Shown here: one piece after another, positions 1 to 11,667 of the stretch
How the letters are laid out: the number at the start of each line of letters is the position of its first letter
How positions within the stretch are numbered: position 1 is the stretch's first letter
From: Carpediemonas membranifera
Taxonomy: Eukaryota > Fornicata
Direction of reading: 5' to 3'
Assembly: GCA_019828565.1 (NCBI GenBank)
Contig: JAHDYR010000011.1
Location: 1-64,000, forward strand
Length of the DNA: 64,000 nt
Program-made: the position numbers and the translations under genes
Notes under the pieces: model-generated
Seen by the model: only the letters and a program-made list of their open reading frames with translations
What the model was told of the DNA's origin: nothing
Databases searched by the model: none

Positions 1-299
1 GATCACATCAAACGTGTGTCAAATCCGGCAAATCGGTGCGATTAAAAAAGGGCAGGGAAGCGACCCATAAGGCGTACTTATACCGCTCTGCCACGTGATC
101 TCAACCTCTCATTCCCAATTTCGTGCAATGTTGCTTTTTTCTGCAGCAGAGTTTGAAAGTTTGATACTGCGCATGCGTATTGCCCAGGTATAGCCAAGTA
201 CTACCATACCACTTTGAAGATCCAGCTCCGGCTCATCGTCGAGTTCATTTTTTCTTGCAACCGTAGATTGTATCACAACTTTTTGAGGTCGAAGATAAT

Positions 300-2375
300 C
301 TAGGGATGTTGACAGTATGTTACATCGACGATATTATTGTCTTCGGCAGCGACGAGGCCGAGAATATCTCTATGAACCTCGAAAGAGTCCTGGACCGTGC
401 GCGTAAGGTCAAGCTCCAGCTCAATCGCGAAGTACCAGTTCGGCGGGCAGGGAAGTCGAGTTCTTAGGTTGGGTTGTCGTGATGGGCGGGTGAGCATCGC
501 ACCCAGCCGTGTAGACGACATCGCAAATCTCCGAGATGCCGACATCCATCAAGGGCATGCAGGGCCTAGTAGGATTCCTCAACTATTTCCGGGATCACAT
601 CCCCCATTTTGCGGAAATCGGACACCCGTTAATCGAAGCTATGTCCGGTCACACAAGTCTCGGCCTGACCGCCCAGCAGGAGGCCCTCGATAAGCTCAAG
701 CAGAGCCTTACCTCCGCTGACGCCCTAGCAATTTTCGACGCCACGGAAGGAGCATTCTATAATGACCGACGCCTCGGGAGTGGGGTACGGCGCAGTCCTA
801 TTGCAAGAGGGCAAGCCTGTCTGTTACATGTCGAAGGCCTTCAACGCCACACAGTCTCGTTGGTCAACGATTGAGAGGAGGCGTACGCCATTGTGGCGGC
901 CTTGCAGCGCTGGCGCAAGTTCACTTGCCTGGGGACCCTTTCTCCATACTCACTGACCACCGAAACCTTACCTTCATGTACCGTAGCATCAACCCGAAAG
1001 TCAGGAGGTGGGCCGATGCCATTTCCGACTTGGACTTTGAGATTAAGCACGTCGCCGGCCTGGACAATGGAGCCGCCGTGCAGATGGTCTGTCCGTGTGT
1101 TTACTATGTTCACTTTCCGCAAAGCTGCGACCGATGATATTGAAGAAGCACACACCACCGCCGGCGCCCATCTATCTCGACGCCTAACGACCGAGAAGCT
1201 TAGAGCCGAAGGGTTGTCGGTGTCGAGAGCCGCAGTCGACCAGGTGATTGCAGCTTGCCCGGTGTGCCAAGTCCTCTCGAGGGCCCACGTCGATACACCG
1301 GATGGTCTGCATACCGCCGTTGATGAACCGTTTAAGCGAGTAGCCATCGGCACCTTGCTTAGGTCCGTTCAAGTCGCAGTTCCGCACATCTCCGTCATCA
1401 TAGATATGTGTAGTAGGTGGACCGAGTTGGTTCCAGTTACAGGTACGACTGCGCAAGCCGCAGTTACGGCGTTCGTTAATAACTGGGTCTTACGCTATGG
1501 CTGCCCCGAGGTCACCCACAGACTGACGGCGGGCCCGAGTTTAACAATCAGCTCATGAAGTCCCTGGCCGACGAGATGGGTTTCCACACCCATGTTGCGA
1601 CTCCACATCACCCGCAATCTAATGGCATCGTCGAACGGGCCAACAGTGGAGTTCTCAAAATCTTGAAGGCCAGAAAGTTCCATTTCCGGGACGCGGACTG
1701 GGTCAAGCACTTACCTGTCGCACTAATTTATCAGTCAATTCGACGCGGGATACCCACTCACCTCTCACCATCCGAGATCATACTGAGGTGTCAACATCAG
1801 GATCCCAGAACGAGATCATCATCTGCACCCACTGACTAGCGCCAGAATACAGGACGAGATCGCTGGCAGCTGGCCAAAACCATCCCAGCTGGCTTGAGGG
1901 TAGAATTCCAGGCAGTGAGAGAGGACGCTCTCGCAAACGCCGCATCGTCACGTCAGAGTTACTGGTAGCCGGTTCGTGTTGTTGGTCAGAGTACCCGCAG
2001 CCAGACCTCCCAACAAGCTGATGCCCGGGATGGCCGAGGGGCCCATGCGACGGGTCAGTGCGGTTAAGAAAGATGGCGTGACGGTCGCCTATGAAGTTCA
2101 GGACCTCAACCAGGGGAAGCCAAGGCAAGATATTGAAGGTCGACGCCTCGCGCGTACGCAGATTTAACCCTGGCAATCTATCCGAGCGAGATCAAGGACT
2201 TGGCCGCCACGGCGGAGCGATGAGTGGGAAGTGGACCGTATTTCCAAATCGCGGGAACGGAACACGAACCAAACGCGAAATACCGCGTTCACTGGTCTGG
2301 TTTCGAGGACGAGGAGGCGACATGGCAGGATTGGGACTCCGTCCAAGGACCTGGGAAGCGTGAGATGTATATTTG
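300..2375 (+). pseudogene. decayed Ty3/gypsy chromovirus relic (RT-RNase H-integrase-chromodomain)
   Basis: Fragments of one gypsy-type pol appear in order but in changing frames with stops. They are the RT catalytic box YIDDIIVFG near 320-350, an RNase H start (MTDASGVGYGAVLLQ) near 762, the integrase zinc-binding CPVCQVL near 1255, the integrase core end HPQSNGIVERAN near 1610-1645, and a chromodomain-like stretch (VHWSGFEDEEATWQDW) near 2285-2335. The wording closely follows the intact polyprotein at 11668-15657, so this is an old member of the same family on the opposite strand. The gag, protease and front of the RT are missing. No LTR is recognisable. It cannot encode a working product. 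Positions 1-300 hold nothing I recognise. Confidence 0.85.
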
Positions 2376-2399
2376 AAGTCTGACCAAGCCAAAGCTGGA

Positions 2400-2862
2400 C
2401 GGTCTATAAATCTTCACCACATCTAATCGCTCCGGCGTCAAGTCATCGGGTATTCATCGTGCGGAAACTCCTCGGTATCGGTCAGCTCGACCAACCAAGA
2501 CGCGTCAGCGTGGCGCTCAAGATCGTGCTCAGCAAGATAGTCGCGCACACAACGGAGCGAGACCGGAGATCGGCGTTCAGCCAGACGATGCTGAGGCTGA
2601 GTAACCCTCATGCTGGAGTATGAGGCGAGGTCCAGGTCCACAGAAAAGATCGTTTGAGGAATTCATGACGGACAACACACGTCACGGTGTAGTAACGGTC
2701 CGGGTCCGAGACCTGAATAGGCTCCCAGTGGACCTCGTCACCGATCGCAGGCAGGTGACCCTCGCGACACAGCTCGTCGACCAGGGTCGCCCAGAAGGCG
2801 CTGGGAGCTGAGATGCAGCGGCTGATCCCGAAGAGTGCCACTCCGGGAAGCAATCGGGCGAG
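2400..2862. other. stretch with no recognised gene
   Basis: On the minus strand two overlapping open stretches (2853-2608 and 2641-2438) in different frames could be one short frameshifted coding remnant. It contains a segment rich in Asp, Glu and Trp (LVDELCREGHLPAIGDEVHW). I do not recognise a family. It lies between the gypsy relic and the 3' end of the LINE and may be flanking or unrelated transposon DNA. Confidence 0.3.
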
Positions 2863-3096
2863 AGAAAGAAAGAAATTTACATGGTGCTTGGATTCTGACC
2901 CCGGACTGAGCTTGTTTCCCGTTGTCTTGGAGCTGAGTGCCCCGGGGTACTGCCTATTTCCCGTGGCAAACTGGTCAGCAGCGTTTGCCTTGGGCTTTCG
3001 GTGCTACTGTCTCCGCGGAAAGCCGATTCCAATCGCCCCAGAGGCCCTGCGGCCATCTCCGTGCAAATATGCTTTCCTGTCTCCCTGAAAGTCCGG
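2863..3096 (-). repeat. LINE 3' terminal segment, shared with 34957-35183
   Basis: About 230 bp are nearly the same as 34957-35183. Landmarks in both are a GAAAGAAAGAAATTTAC start, GGATTCTGACC, GAGCTGAGTGCCCCGGGGTA, and GCCCCAGAGGCCCTGCGGCC, ending at CCTGAAAGTCCGGC. After that the two loci differ completely. The shared edge fits a LINE 3' end with a simple-repeat tail. Confidence 0.75.
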
Positions 3097-3766
3097 CAAC
3101 TATCCGGGGAGCCTGGGGGTCTGTCCTCGGGGCATTGACAGGCAGGATCGTCCTGCAGGACCTTGACTATGACACTCCTTGCTTCCCTGCAGTCCTTGTA
3201 GAGCCGTTCAGCCACGGCACCCTCTCGTCTGTCCGGTTCCCCAATTCCATGCCCCCTCGACTCTGTTAAGAAGCCTACCCGAAGGCGGGGGAAAGTGACT
3301 AAGTCCATGCTGTCTACCCCGGTTAGGTGGCGTGGGTCAGCGGCAGCCCCAGGCACTAGGCCTGGTTGTCCTGTTACCCCTTACAACATTTCGCTTGCAC
3401 TACATGTCCTTGGTTTCCCATGTCGTTAACAAGGGCGGCAGGGGCACCTGTGCCCCTCCGACCCCCGTGGCCAGTCCCTGCAGTTTCCTTGGGGTCCCAA
3501 CGAGTGGTGCAACCATATGAATATGGATTTCCTTGACCTTATCCTTGCTCTGTCCTTGTTGCATGTCCTTTCTTTCCATAATTCTGGTCTGTCCTTCCCT
3601 GTTATTTCCTTGCAGTCGTTCCTTCCCTTGCTTTGGTTCCTGGCTACCGGGATACGTGGGGCCTTTCCTCACTGATCCCAGGAGCTTAGCACCAGCGAGG
3701 GTGGTCCATGGCTGATTCCTTGTCCATCCCTTCCCGGTCCTGGAGTCAGGGGTTCATGACATGCTT

Positions 3767-6700
3767 CTATTCCACCTTGAAGCTGTTGTAAACCTTTGCC
3801 AGTTCCCGTAGTCCTGCCGTGAGGCCTTCCCAAATGTCCTCCGAGCCCCATATTATTAGTTGCTGTAATTCTAGGATGGGTCTTTCCTGGTACCATTCGC
3901 CCTGGGGGCCCTGCCTTACTTCCAAGTCCTTAGTTTTGTGCTTCGCTGCTGTCCACAGCTTTGTCCAAGCTTCTCCCCTGTCTACTGCCGGGCATTCACA
4001 GATTATGTGCGCAGCCGATCCTAGCCTCTGGCCCTCTGCCCACTCCCTGATCATTTCCTGCTTCCTTGCTGGTCCTGGCTTTTCCCTAATGATCCTGTAG
4101 AACAGGCTCACCTCCGACTCCTCCGAGCATAGGGGGCATAGTCTGCTAATTTCTCTCTTCAGGTCAGCGCCTTGGGCCAGCTCTGTGATGGCTCTCATAG
4201 GGCCCTCCCCTCTCTCTGCCGACGATGGGGATGGGCTGACATTGGCTGCAATGGATACAATTCTCTTCCATTCCGCCCTGCTTTGCCCCTTCCCAGCCTT
4301 TCGGTCTACCGTAGGCTTACCTTGCAGACACTTGCTTAATTTCCTTGTCCCCATGATTTCCATTAGTCCTAGTGCCGTACGGCTTTTGCACCGCTTCATC
4401 CACCCCCTCCCTGATCGTTTCCATGCCATAATCCAGTAGCGCTGGTTTAGGGGCTCCCTCTCTGGTGCCCTCCAGTAGATGCTGCACTCTCTCCCCTAGC
4501 TTCCCACATAACCGTGCCCTCGCCCCCATTCTCTGTTTCTGACTGGTATATCCTGGTCCCTGTAGTTGACTATCCTTTTGACTGCCAGCCATTCCATGTG
4601 TGCCTGGAGGTCCACCCATCCATTCATCAGCCTCATGGCTGCGCCCCCTCCCGGTCCTGTTCCTGCCATGATTCCCTGCCAGTCATTCCAGATCCTTCTA
4701 CCTCCCGGTGCGTTCCCCCACACCTCGACTCCGAAGAGGATCCTGGGCCATATATATATTTCCAGTAGTAGCCTGCTCGCTAGTGCTGGCATGTTTGCCC
4801 TGGTCCACCCTGCCCATCTCACCAGTCTCTTGTACCTTTCGCTCTGCTCCTGTTTCCGCCTTATGCAGGCCGACATAGGGTCCTTCCCACTTGCGATCCA
4901 TAATCCCAGGTATCTCGCCTCCTTCTCTGGCAGTAGTGTTACCCCCTCGATCCTGACTAGGGCTGTTCTGTCCACGCTAATCATTACATTCTTCTGGGCG
5001 TTCACCCTCATTTCATGCTCTCTGATTATGTCCACCATTATGTTGGCGACCATCTGGCTATGCTCCGGTTTGCTCCCTGTGACCGCAGTGTCATCCACAA
5101 ACATGGTAAGTGCTGCCGGTAGTCGGTCGCTGAGGTGGCTCGTGGTCCTTGGCGGTTCTCTGATGTCGTACCGTTCTCCCTTGATTTTTCTTTTCTGGCC
5201 AGGTGGGGCCAGTTAGCCATGAACAGCACAAACAGTGTCGGTGCCAGGACGCACCCTTGCTTAACTCCCCTGTTGGTTCTTTCCCATGCCTTTGCCCCCT
5301 TGACTGATATCCAGGTTTCCTTTATTGTGCCTTGAATTGCCCTGATCAAGTGCTCCTCCACCCCCATACCCTGTAGCTTATCCATGAGAATGTCCCTTGG
5401 TACCGTGTCATATGCCTTCTCGATGTCCAGAAAGATTGACGTGGTCTCACCCCCTCCTGGTGCCGCTGCACAATGTACTGTATCTGCTGGATGACGTCCC
5501 TGTCTGACTGGAAACCAGCCTGTTCTCTTGGTATGAACCTTTTCGTTGCTGCTTCCAGACGTATCTTGAGCAATCTACCATAGACCCTGTACAGCAGTGG
5601 TGTCAAGGATATTGGTCTATATGATTCCGGCTTGACCCTTGGCTTCCCTGTCTTGTGTATGGCCGACACTGTGGCATACTTCCATGCTTTGGGTACGTCG
5701 CCCTCCCTGTAGACCCTGTTGATGAGCCTCGTCACTTCCCTAAGGCCTTTCTCATCCAGCTCTCTCAGCATGTCTCCAGATGTGAGGTCAGGCCCTGGTG
5801 CGGTGTCCCTCCTGATCCTTTTGATTGCGGCTTTGACCTCGCTTTCCTTGAACTCATTTCCGTCCCTGCCCCTCCATGTCTTCCAGGTGGGTTCCCTGCC
5901 TCTGCTGACTCTAGCATACTGTTGCAAGAGGATCTCGCTGATGGCCGCCTTGTCCGTGGTTATCACTCCGTCCTTGAGGAGGCTCTCCGGCATTCCCTTG
6001 TATTGGTTGTCACACCACCACCTTCTGATGGCAGCTTCCACTGAGGCCCTTGAGGCCCTATACCCCCTTTTTGCACTTCTGCTGATGTCGGCCACCCATT
6101 TGGCCCTGCGCTCTCCCCAGTATTTCTCCAGCTCCTCTTTCATCCTTTCCTTCCTGGTCCTGTTGCCTATTTCTGTCCATGGGGTTCGCTGGAGTTCGCT
6201 CCACACTCCGTTCCCGAACACTTTGTCCCTTGCCTTTGCTCCCCTGTTGTTCACTGGGTCGCCCATGCATGCTCTTATAGTCTCTTCCCATTGGTCCGAG
6301 CTCTTGATCCTGTTCAGCTTTGAGACTGTGACTGGCCCCTCCTTCTTTTTCATGGGCCAGGTGTGCACCTCGGGTATGGCCAGAGCCACGTCTCGCTCAC
6401 TTCTGCCATAGTACCGTTGTTCCTTCCATGCTAGTGTGATTCCATTGTGTGCTGAGCCCCATACCCCGACCTTCTGAGACTCTACCACCTCAATCTCCGC
6501 CCCCTGGATTCCTGGTGTTGTCACTGCAAAGTCCGGGGTTGATGTTCCTGATGTGAGCGTCCCAGACTTGGGTATGATGGCTTTGAGCCTGTGCTTCTCC
6601 ATCATATCCTTCCACCGGGTGGATCTTTCCATCTGGCCTGGGTCGATGTTCCAGTCTCCCATAATTATGGCCTCCATGCTCCCTTTCATGTCCATGATCT

Positions 6701-7215
6701 TCTGTATAGTGTCCCTGAATCCATCCTTCTCCTGCTTGCTGTGGCCGGATGGAGGGCCATACACGTTGATGACTAGTATGTCCCTGCCGGTTCTCATTAT
6801 GCTGGCTTGCACTCTTCCCGATAGGCTGTCCGTTATGCCGATGTCCCACTTTGCAGTTGCGTGTGGGCTCACTATCGTGCCGATGCCTTCCCTTGTTCCC
6901 TTCCATCTTGGCGCAGGTTCGTCATTGCCTGCTATGCCTAGTTGTCGGTTGATGCGGTGCTGACTTTTTGACATCCGCCTTTCGTTTTTCGTTGGCTAAG
7001 ACCAGGTCCTCTTCCGTCTCCCTCCCTGCTAGTGCGTAGTCAAGGTCCATGAAGCAATGAACCCTCGTATTCGCCGTTCTCCATGTCTCTTGTATGAGTA
7101 CTGCCTCTATGTCCTTCAACCTTAGCTGAATCGCCGTTGCCATAGACGCCGTGAAGTCCTTTCCTCTTCCTATGTGTCCCTCTGTGTTCAGACTAAGTAT
7201 CTTGTAGGTTACCAT
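3767..7215 (-). pseudogene. LINE ORF2: AP-type endonuclease + reverse transcriptase
   Basis: Read 5' to 3' on the minus strand. The endonuclease/exonuclease/phosphatase start (LSLNTEGHIGRGK, VLIQETWR) is at 7215-6950. The rest of the endonuclease follows in another frame (VINVYGP, IIMGDWNIDPG, SGTSTPDFAV), then RT blocks YRPISLTPLLYRVYGRLL and REQAGFQSDRDVIQQI, to about 5450. Next come RGVKQGCVLAPTLFVLF (about 5280) and the catalytic FVDDTAV (about 5095). A zinc-knuckle-like tail (RLCPLCSEES with HIICECP) lies near 4130-3990. At least five frame changes separate these blocks (near 6950, 5450, 5110, 4560 and 4430). Architecture is that of APE-type LINEs (L1/Tx1-like layout). It is expected to nick target DNA and prime cDNA synthesis, but this copy is not translatable as one protein. 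Confidence 0.88.
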
Positions 7216-7546
7216 TGCCTTTGTCCTGTTTCCTTATCCTGCGAATTCCCAGAATTTGGGAGCCCCAGCTTCCCGCTCCTCTCCTGCTATCCTTGTCCTA
7301 ACAAGGGGCCTAGATGCCGGTCTCGGTGACCCTTGTCAGGCCAACCTTGTTACCACCTGGTGACCTTCCATTCTTCGGGCAGGGTACTTAGGAGGGGGAC
7401 GATATGACGTGACCCCCCTTTGGCTGCCGCTACAGCCTACCGGCAGTGCATTTCAGCTAATGCCGGGCCCTGGGTGGGAGCCAGGGCTTGTGAATTATAA
7501 AGAAAATGTTGCTTGTTCCTTGAAAGAATACTGCTTTACCATGTCC
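7216..7546 (-). other. LINE inter-ORF spacer
   Basis: About 330 bp separate the end of ORF1 (7547) from the start of ORF2 (7215). I see no coding potential consistent with either ORF and no tRNA or clear hairpin. Confidence 0.4.
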
Positions 7547-10500
7547 TTACTCCTCCTCCGTGGACTCCCCACTGCTGCTGCAGCTGTCCTCGGCCTGACT
7601 CACTTGCTGTCCTTGTAGACTCTGCATTACCGTGATGAACTGGGTCATCAGGTCCATGGGTGAGATCTGCTTGGCCTTCTTAGCCTTCTTGTGCTTGTGC
7701 CGGGGGATCGTGGGCTTCTCCTTGCTGGGCTTAGTCGCGACGCCGGAGAGCACCAACCTTCCGTGGCCTTGCTCTTGCATGAGTCGGGCAGCCTTGAGCG
7801 CTGAGATCTCTTGTTGCGCCTCTGCCAACTGCTTTCGGAGCCGCAGCTTCTCCGAGTCCATGCCGGTTGCCTGTCTGCTTCCAGACTCCCAGTCCATGTC
7901 CTCTTCGTGCCTGCTTCTCTTTCCGCTGTCCGAGTCCATGGTCCTACTCGTGCTGCCCTCCTTGCGCTTGAGCGTCGTGGAGGAAGAGTGATCCTTGCTG
8001 TTGTCCATGCCTCCCTCTGAGCCTCTACCGGCCCAGGTGTTCCCGCTGAACGAGCCTCTCATCTGCGTTCCCGTGTTGTCCTGTCTCTCCCTGTCGTCTC
8101 CTCCGTGGTTACGATCCGAGGTCCTGTTCATGTTACCAGCTCTGTCGCCGGTTCTGTCGTCAGCTCTGACACCAGCTCTACCGCCGGCTCCGTGTCCTAC
8201 CCTTCTGTCCTCTTCCCTGTCTCCATGCTGGTCGTGATGTCCTTGATCCGCGTCCTGGCCGAAGTGCCTGCCCACCATCCTGGTGCTAATCCGCCTCGCC
8301 TTTTCCTCCAGGCCGTTGTCGAAGAACCTACTTTGGTATGGCTGTTCGGACTTTCCGTCGATGGTGGGGACATACGTGATGCCTGGGACATTGACTGTGT
8401 TGGCTCTGGGCTCGTCCTGGATAGCTGCCGAGACTAGTCTGGCCCCTTCCTTGCGCATGCGGCTTAGGATGGTCCCAGCCTCGCTGACCCTGACCATGCC
8501 CCAGTCTCTCGGGATGAAGCTCGCCCCTAGGGTGATCCTACCCCTGTTCCTGGGGGGCCTTGACGTTGACTATGACCTTCTCATAGTCCCTGAGGCTCTC
8601 TGCTAGGTCGTCGCAGCCCCAGACTCCTTGATGAGCCGTAGCCTCCTTCGAGGGCCACCACTCGTATAGCATGGCCATGGTTATGATGTCCTCCTCCCTT
8701 GCTGCCCCTAGGCCCTTCCTGACGCGTACCATGCGGAGCTGGTTAGCCGTGGCTCTTTCCATGATGGTCCATAGCGGGCTTCTCTCCAGTACACCTTCGT
8801 TGTCCATGATTGTGAGGGGGCCAGTAAGATGCCCTTCATGCCCAACAGAACCTCCCCGAACCCGAAGCCGATGCCGAAGCGGTGTCCGTTGTCCGGGACT
8901 ACGAGGATCCTGTCGCCGACTTCCCCTGCTGACGTCCCTTGCGTCCCCGATCGGGTACGTGCCGAAGATCTCAAAGGTGTCCCTCCTTGTCGCGAATTCC
9001 GGGCCTCCCATGATATCCATGCCCGGCTCCGCCTTCCCGACTGCTTCCATGGTCTTGTCGAGTGCCTTACCCATGTAGTGGTAGACGTCTGGGGTGCTCA
9101 TCCTCTCCCTTGCATAGGGCCCTGATCCTGGCTGTGAAGACTACTGTATCCGCCAACCCACAGTGGTAGCAACCCGCGGTGTGTCTGTGGTACGGACAGA
9201 CTCCCTTGGGCTCGCTCCTGTTCTGCCATCCATTTGACCATGTTGTTACTGCTTCCAGGTAGTTGGCCTTGTCGAGGTTGTCCCTGAGGTTTTGGCCAGC
9301 CTCCTCCTTGCCGTTGTTCTCCAGGATCTCTGGTAGCTTCTTCTCGTCCACCAGCCTAGCTTGGAAGAATTCCCTGGTTCCTTGCTCCAGTCCATTTGTG
9401 GGGTTCGTGAGGAGGAAGCTTTCCATCTCCACCCCCTTTGCATACATGATTATCTTCCAACCCTCCGACCTTTCGATCCTTGCCAGCTGAGCCGCCAGGC
9501 GGTTGGCCCAGTCCCTGAAAGTATGTATGTGCTTCTCATACTCGATCGGCGGCCGCCCCGTCCCGACCTCCACGAAGGTGGCCGGCGGCAGCCCCGTCAC
9601 TGCCCATGCCGTGTACCTCGCTTGGTCCATGCTTGCTGCCGGTATGTCCTGGTAATACAGGCCATGCCCGTGTCCAAGAATGTCCCCAGTGCTGAGGTCA
9701 AAGAGTACGATCCCGCCCTCAACCGGGATGGCAGGGATCCCTGCCTTCTTGACGCCAGGGTCTGCGCACTCGAAGTCGATGGCTCCGATCACCAGTCGTT
9801 TCTCCTTGTCCTTTCTAGGCATCCTCGGCGGCTGGCTGCTGACCTTGTTTGAGTCGACCTCCTCGTCCTGGTCGATCTTGCCTTGGTTGGCCCCGACCAT
9901 GTCCTTGTTCACTTCCAGGAGGCTGTCGTCGAGGCTTCTTCTGCCGGGCATGGTGGCCTGCTGGCGTCGTTCCTCCTTGTCCTTGACATGTTGCTCCTCG
10001 TCTCCGTCGATGACCGTGCTAGCGGACGACCTGTCCAGATCGGCATGTTCGTCCCTATTGCTGCGGACCGAGGTGGCCTTGAGCACTTCCAGCCTCACCT
10101 TCCGGAACGGCGGCTCGTTGCTAAGGGGGTCTCCTCCCCTTCGCCCAGGATATTGGTTCTGCCCTTCAGGTAGATCCCTGACTTGTTCCATGCTGCCTGC
10201 CATATGGCCGGGGCCTCCGGTGCCTGAAGCCTGAGGATGTCCCTAGCCTCCTCCATGAAGCGGCTGATGGACCATGCTGACGTGTCGCTTAGCTCTAGGA
10301 TGACCCTGTACTTGCCGTCCTCTTGCTCGTAGGCCACTCTGGTGACCGGGCCTTGGTTTGCCGGATCCCATACCTTGTCGTAAGGCACGCCTTCTACGGC
10401 CTCGTCTCCATGAGCCCCTGATACCAGTATGAACGACCCTTCGGCCTTCTTGACGCTGTCCCTGTCTACATCCCATTCGATGGGCCCATCTTCCTTCGGC

Positions 10501-11051
10501 TTGAGGATCGCCGTCTCGATGTCCTTCTCAGATGGCCATCTTGCCATGCCAGTGAAGCCCGCTTTCAGCGTCTTGGGCTCCAGTGCCTGTGCCATGTCCT
10601 TTGCTTCCTCGTCTCTGGGGTTGAGCGCCTCTGTGAGCATGTAGAAAAGGTCGCGGAGGCCGTGGATGCCGCATGGGTTCCTGAGGATGATGTCCTTGTT
10701 GTCAGTGACGCCGGTTGCGAAGAGGATGCGTCTGGCGTTCATGATTACTTCCTTGCGTCCTTTGGAGTTCGCATTGAGCGACTTTCCTGTGAACTTGCCT
10801 GTTCTACGAAGAAGTAGAGTCCTTGAATCGTTCCTTTCAGCGAGAAAGCTGTCCAGTAGTTCCCTGATGTCCTCCCACTGCTTCTGCGTGGAATCCCTGA
10901 TCCTTGTCGGTATTTCTACCTGCATTGTTGAGTGCAAAATTTCTCCCCTTTTCCTAGTCCATAAACTGGGTCGGAATTTTTGGGTCCGAAAGTCGGGCCA
11001 CATGTACATATCCGGGTGAGGTCTCCGTCCAGGCCTTCCAGTTTCTCCCAT
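7547..11051 (-). pseudogene. LINE ORF1 (nucleic-acid-binding, multi-domain, frameshifted)
   Basis: Four minus-strand segments overlap or abut and read as one long protein in shifted frames: 11051-10095, 10203-9067, 9101-8538 (with two more frame changes inside) and 8497-7547. Together they would give well over 1,000 residues, unusually long for ORF1. Segment 1 is basic and of unknown fold. Segment 2 holds a DnaQ/Maelstrom-like domain, listed separately. The last segment is rich in Arg, Asp and Gly, then has a Leu/Gln/Glu heptad-like stretch (LRLRKQLAEAQQEISALKAA) that should form a coiled coil, and then a Lys-rich patch (HKHKKAKKAKQ). These are properties of RNA-binding, self-associating ORF1 proteins. 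No RRM or CCHC knuckle is evident. Confidence 0.7.
9067..10203 (-). pseudogene. ORF1 segment with Maelstrom/DnaQ-like exonuclease-fold domain
   Basis: A 378-codon open segment inside LINE ORF1. After an acidic/basic linker, residues 136-360 look like a DEDD/Maelstrom domain of the RNase H fold. The first strand, LVIGAIDFECADPG, gives an Asp-x-Glu pair (D143, E145) as in exonuclease motif I. YAKGVEMESFLL (254-265) resembles the mid-domain KG-x-E-x-E-x-FL strand and helix. CPYHRHTAGCYHCGLAD (336-352) gives a C-x2-H ... H-C set followed by an 'xLA' helix, as in the Cys/His zinc site of Maelstrom domains. Maelstrom acts in the animal piRNA pathway, and protist forms can keep both the Asp/Glu nuclease residues and the Cys/His site. 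Assignment is by motif reading only. The downstream part of ORF1 continues in a shifted frame from 9101. Confidence 0.55.
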
Positions 11052-11667
11052 TGTCCATGCTCCGTACTATATAGGCCATTCTTTCAAAAAGGCGCGGTCC
11101 TAAAAATGCGTCGCCCTTTTCTGAGTAGCGGGGCCTTTCTGTGTAGTTGTTGTTGCTTTGTTCGTAGTCTCCTTTTAGCCTCTATCGACGGCCCCTGTTT
11201 CCCTTTTGTGCTGCCCTTCCTTCCTTGTGGTCTTGACAAAACCATGTAGCCGCCGGTGCTAGCACTGGCCCTCGACGGTTGTTTTCCTTTTCCTTGTAAA
11301 CATACGTTCCATGAAGACACTTTGATTCCTTGGTATGGGCGTGGAGCTCCCACTCGCGCCCAGCGGTATGCCCTGATAGCAACCCTTGAATGTTCAGACA
11401 GGAGGCCAAGGCCGCTCCTTCTGAGCTCCATGGGGCACTGCCCTATCCATATAGGCCAGGCCTGTTGGTCCTTGTCCATCCATGATCGAAGTGTTTCCAC
11501 TTTGCTGAAATCATTGGTGAACTGACCGTCGCTCCCCTGGGAGGTTTATACCGATGCGAGTGATTACGGGATTGCCCGGCTGCGCGAGTCTGCTGGTGCG
11601 ATCGACGAAGAATACATTCTGTTGGCTGCCTTACCCTGCCTTTTACAGGTACGTATAAGTGGTAGGC

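Larger units (their letters stand above)
2863..11550 (-). mobile_element. non-LTR retrotransposon (LINE), frameshifted, about 8.7 kb
   Basis: The minus strand carries a LINE in the order ORF1 (11051 to 7547), a spacer of about 330 nt, ORF2 with endonuclease and reverse transcriptase (7215 to 3767), then a 3' untranslated region. The 3' end is placed at about 2863 because the terminal 230 bp, starting with a GAAA-type simple repeat on the plus strand, recur at 34957-35183. The two copies share the low-coordinate edge and diverge at the other, as expected of a 5'-truncated daughter copy. The 5' end is placed only loosely near 11.5 kb. A 138-codon open stretch (11500-11084) may be 5' leader or an ORF1 extension. 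Both ORFs have several frameshifts, so this copy is dead. Confidence 0.75.

Noticed and set aside
3767-11051. Alternative genetic code or programmed frameshifting to explain the many frame changes in the LINE
   Set aside because: Host genes in the same window read cleanly with the standard code. The LINE breaks are scattered and numerous, as in a decayed copy.
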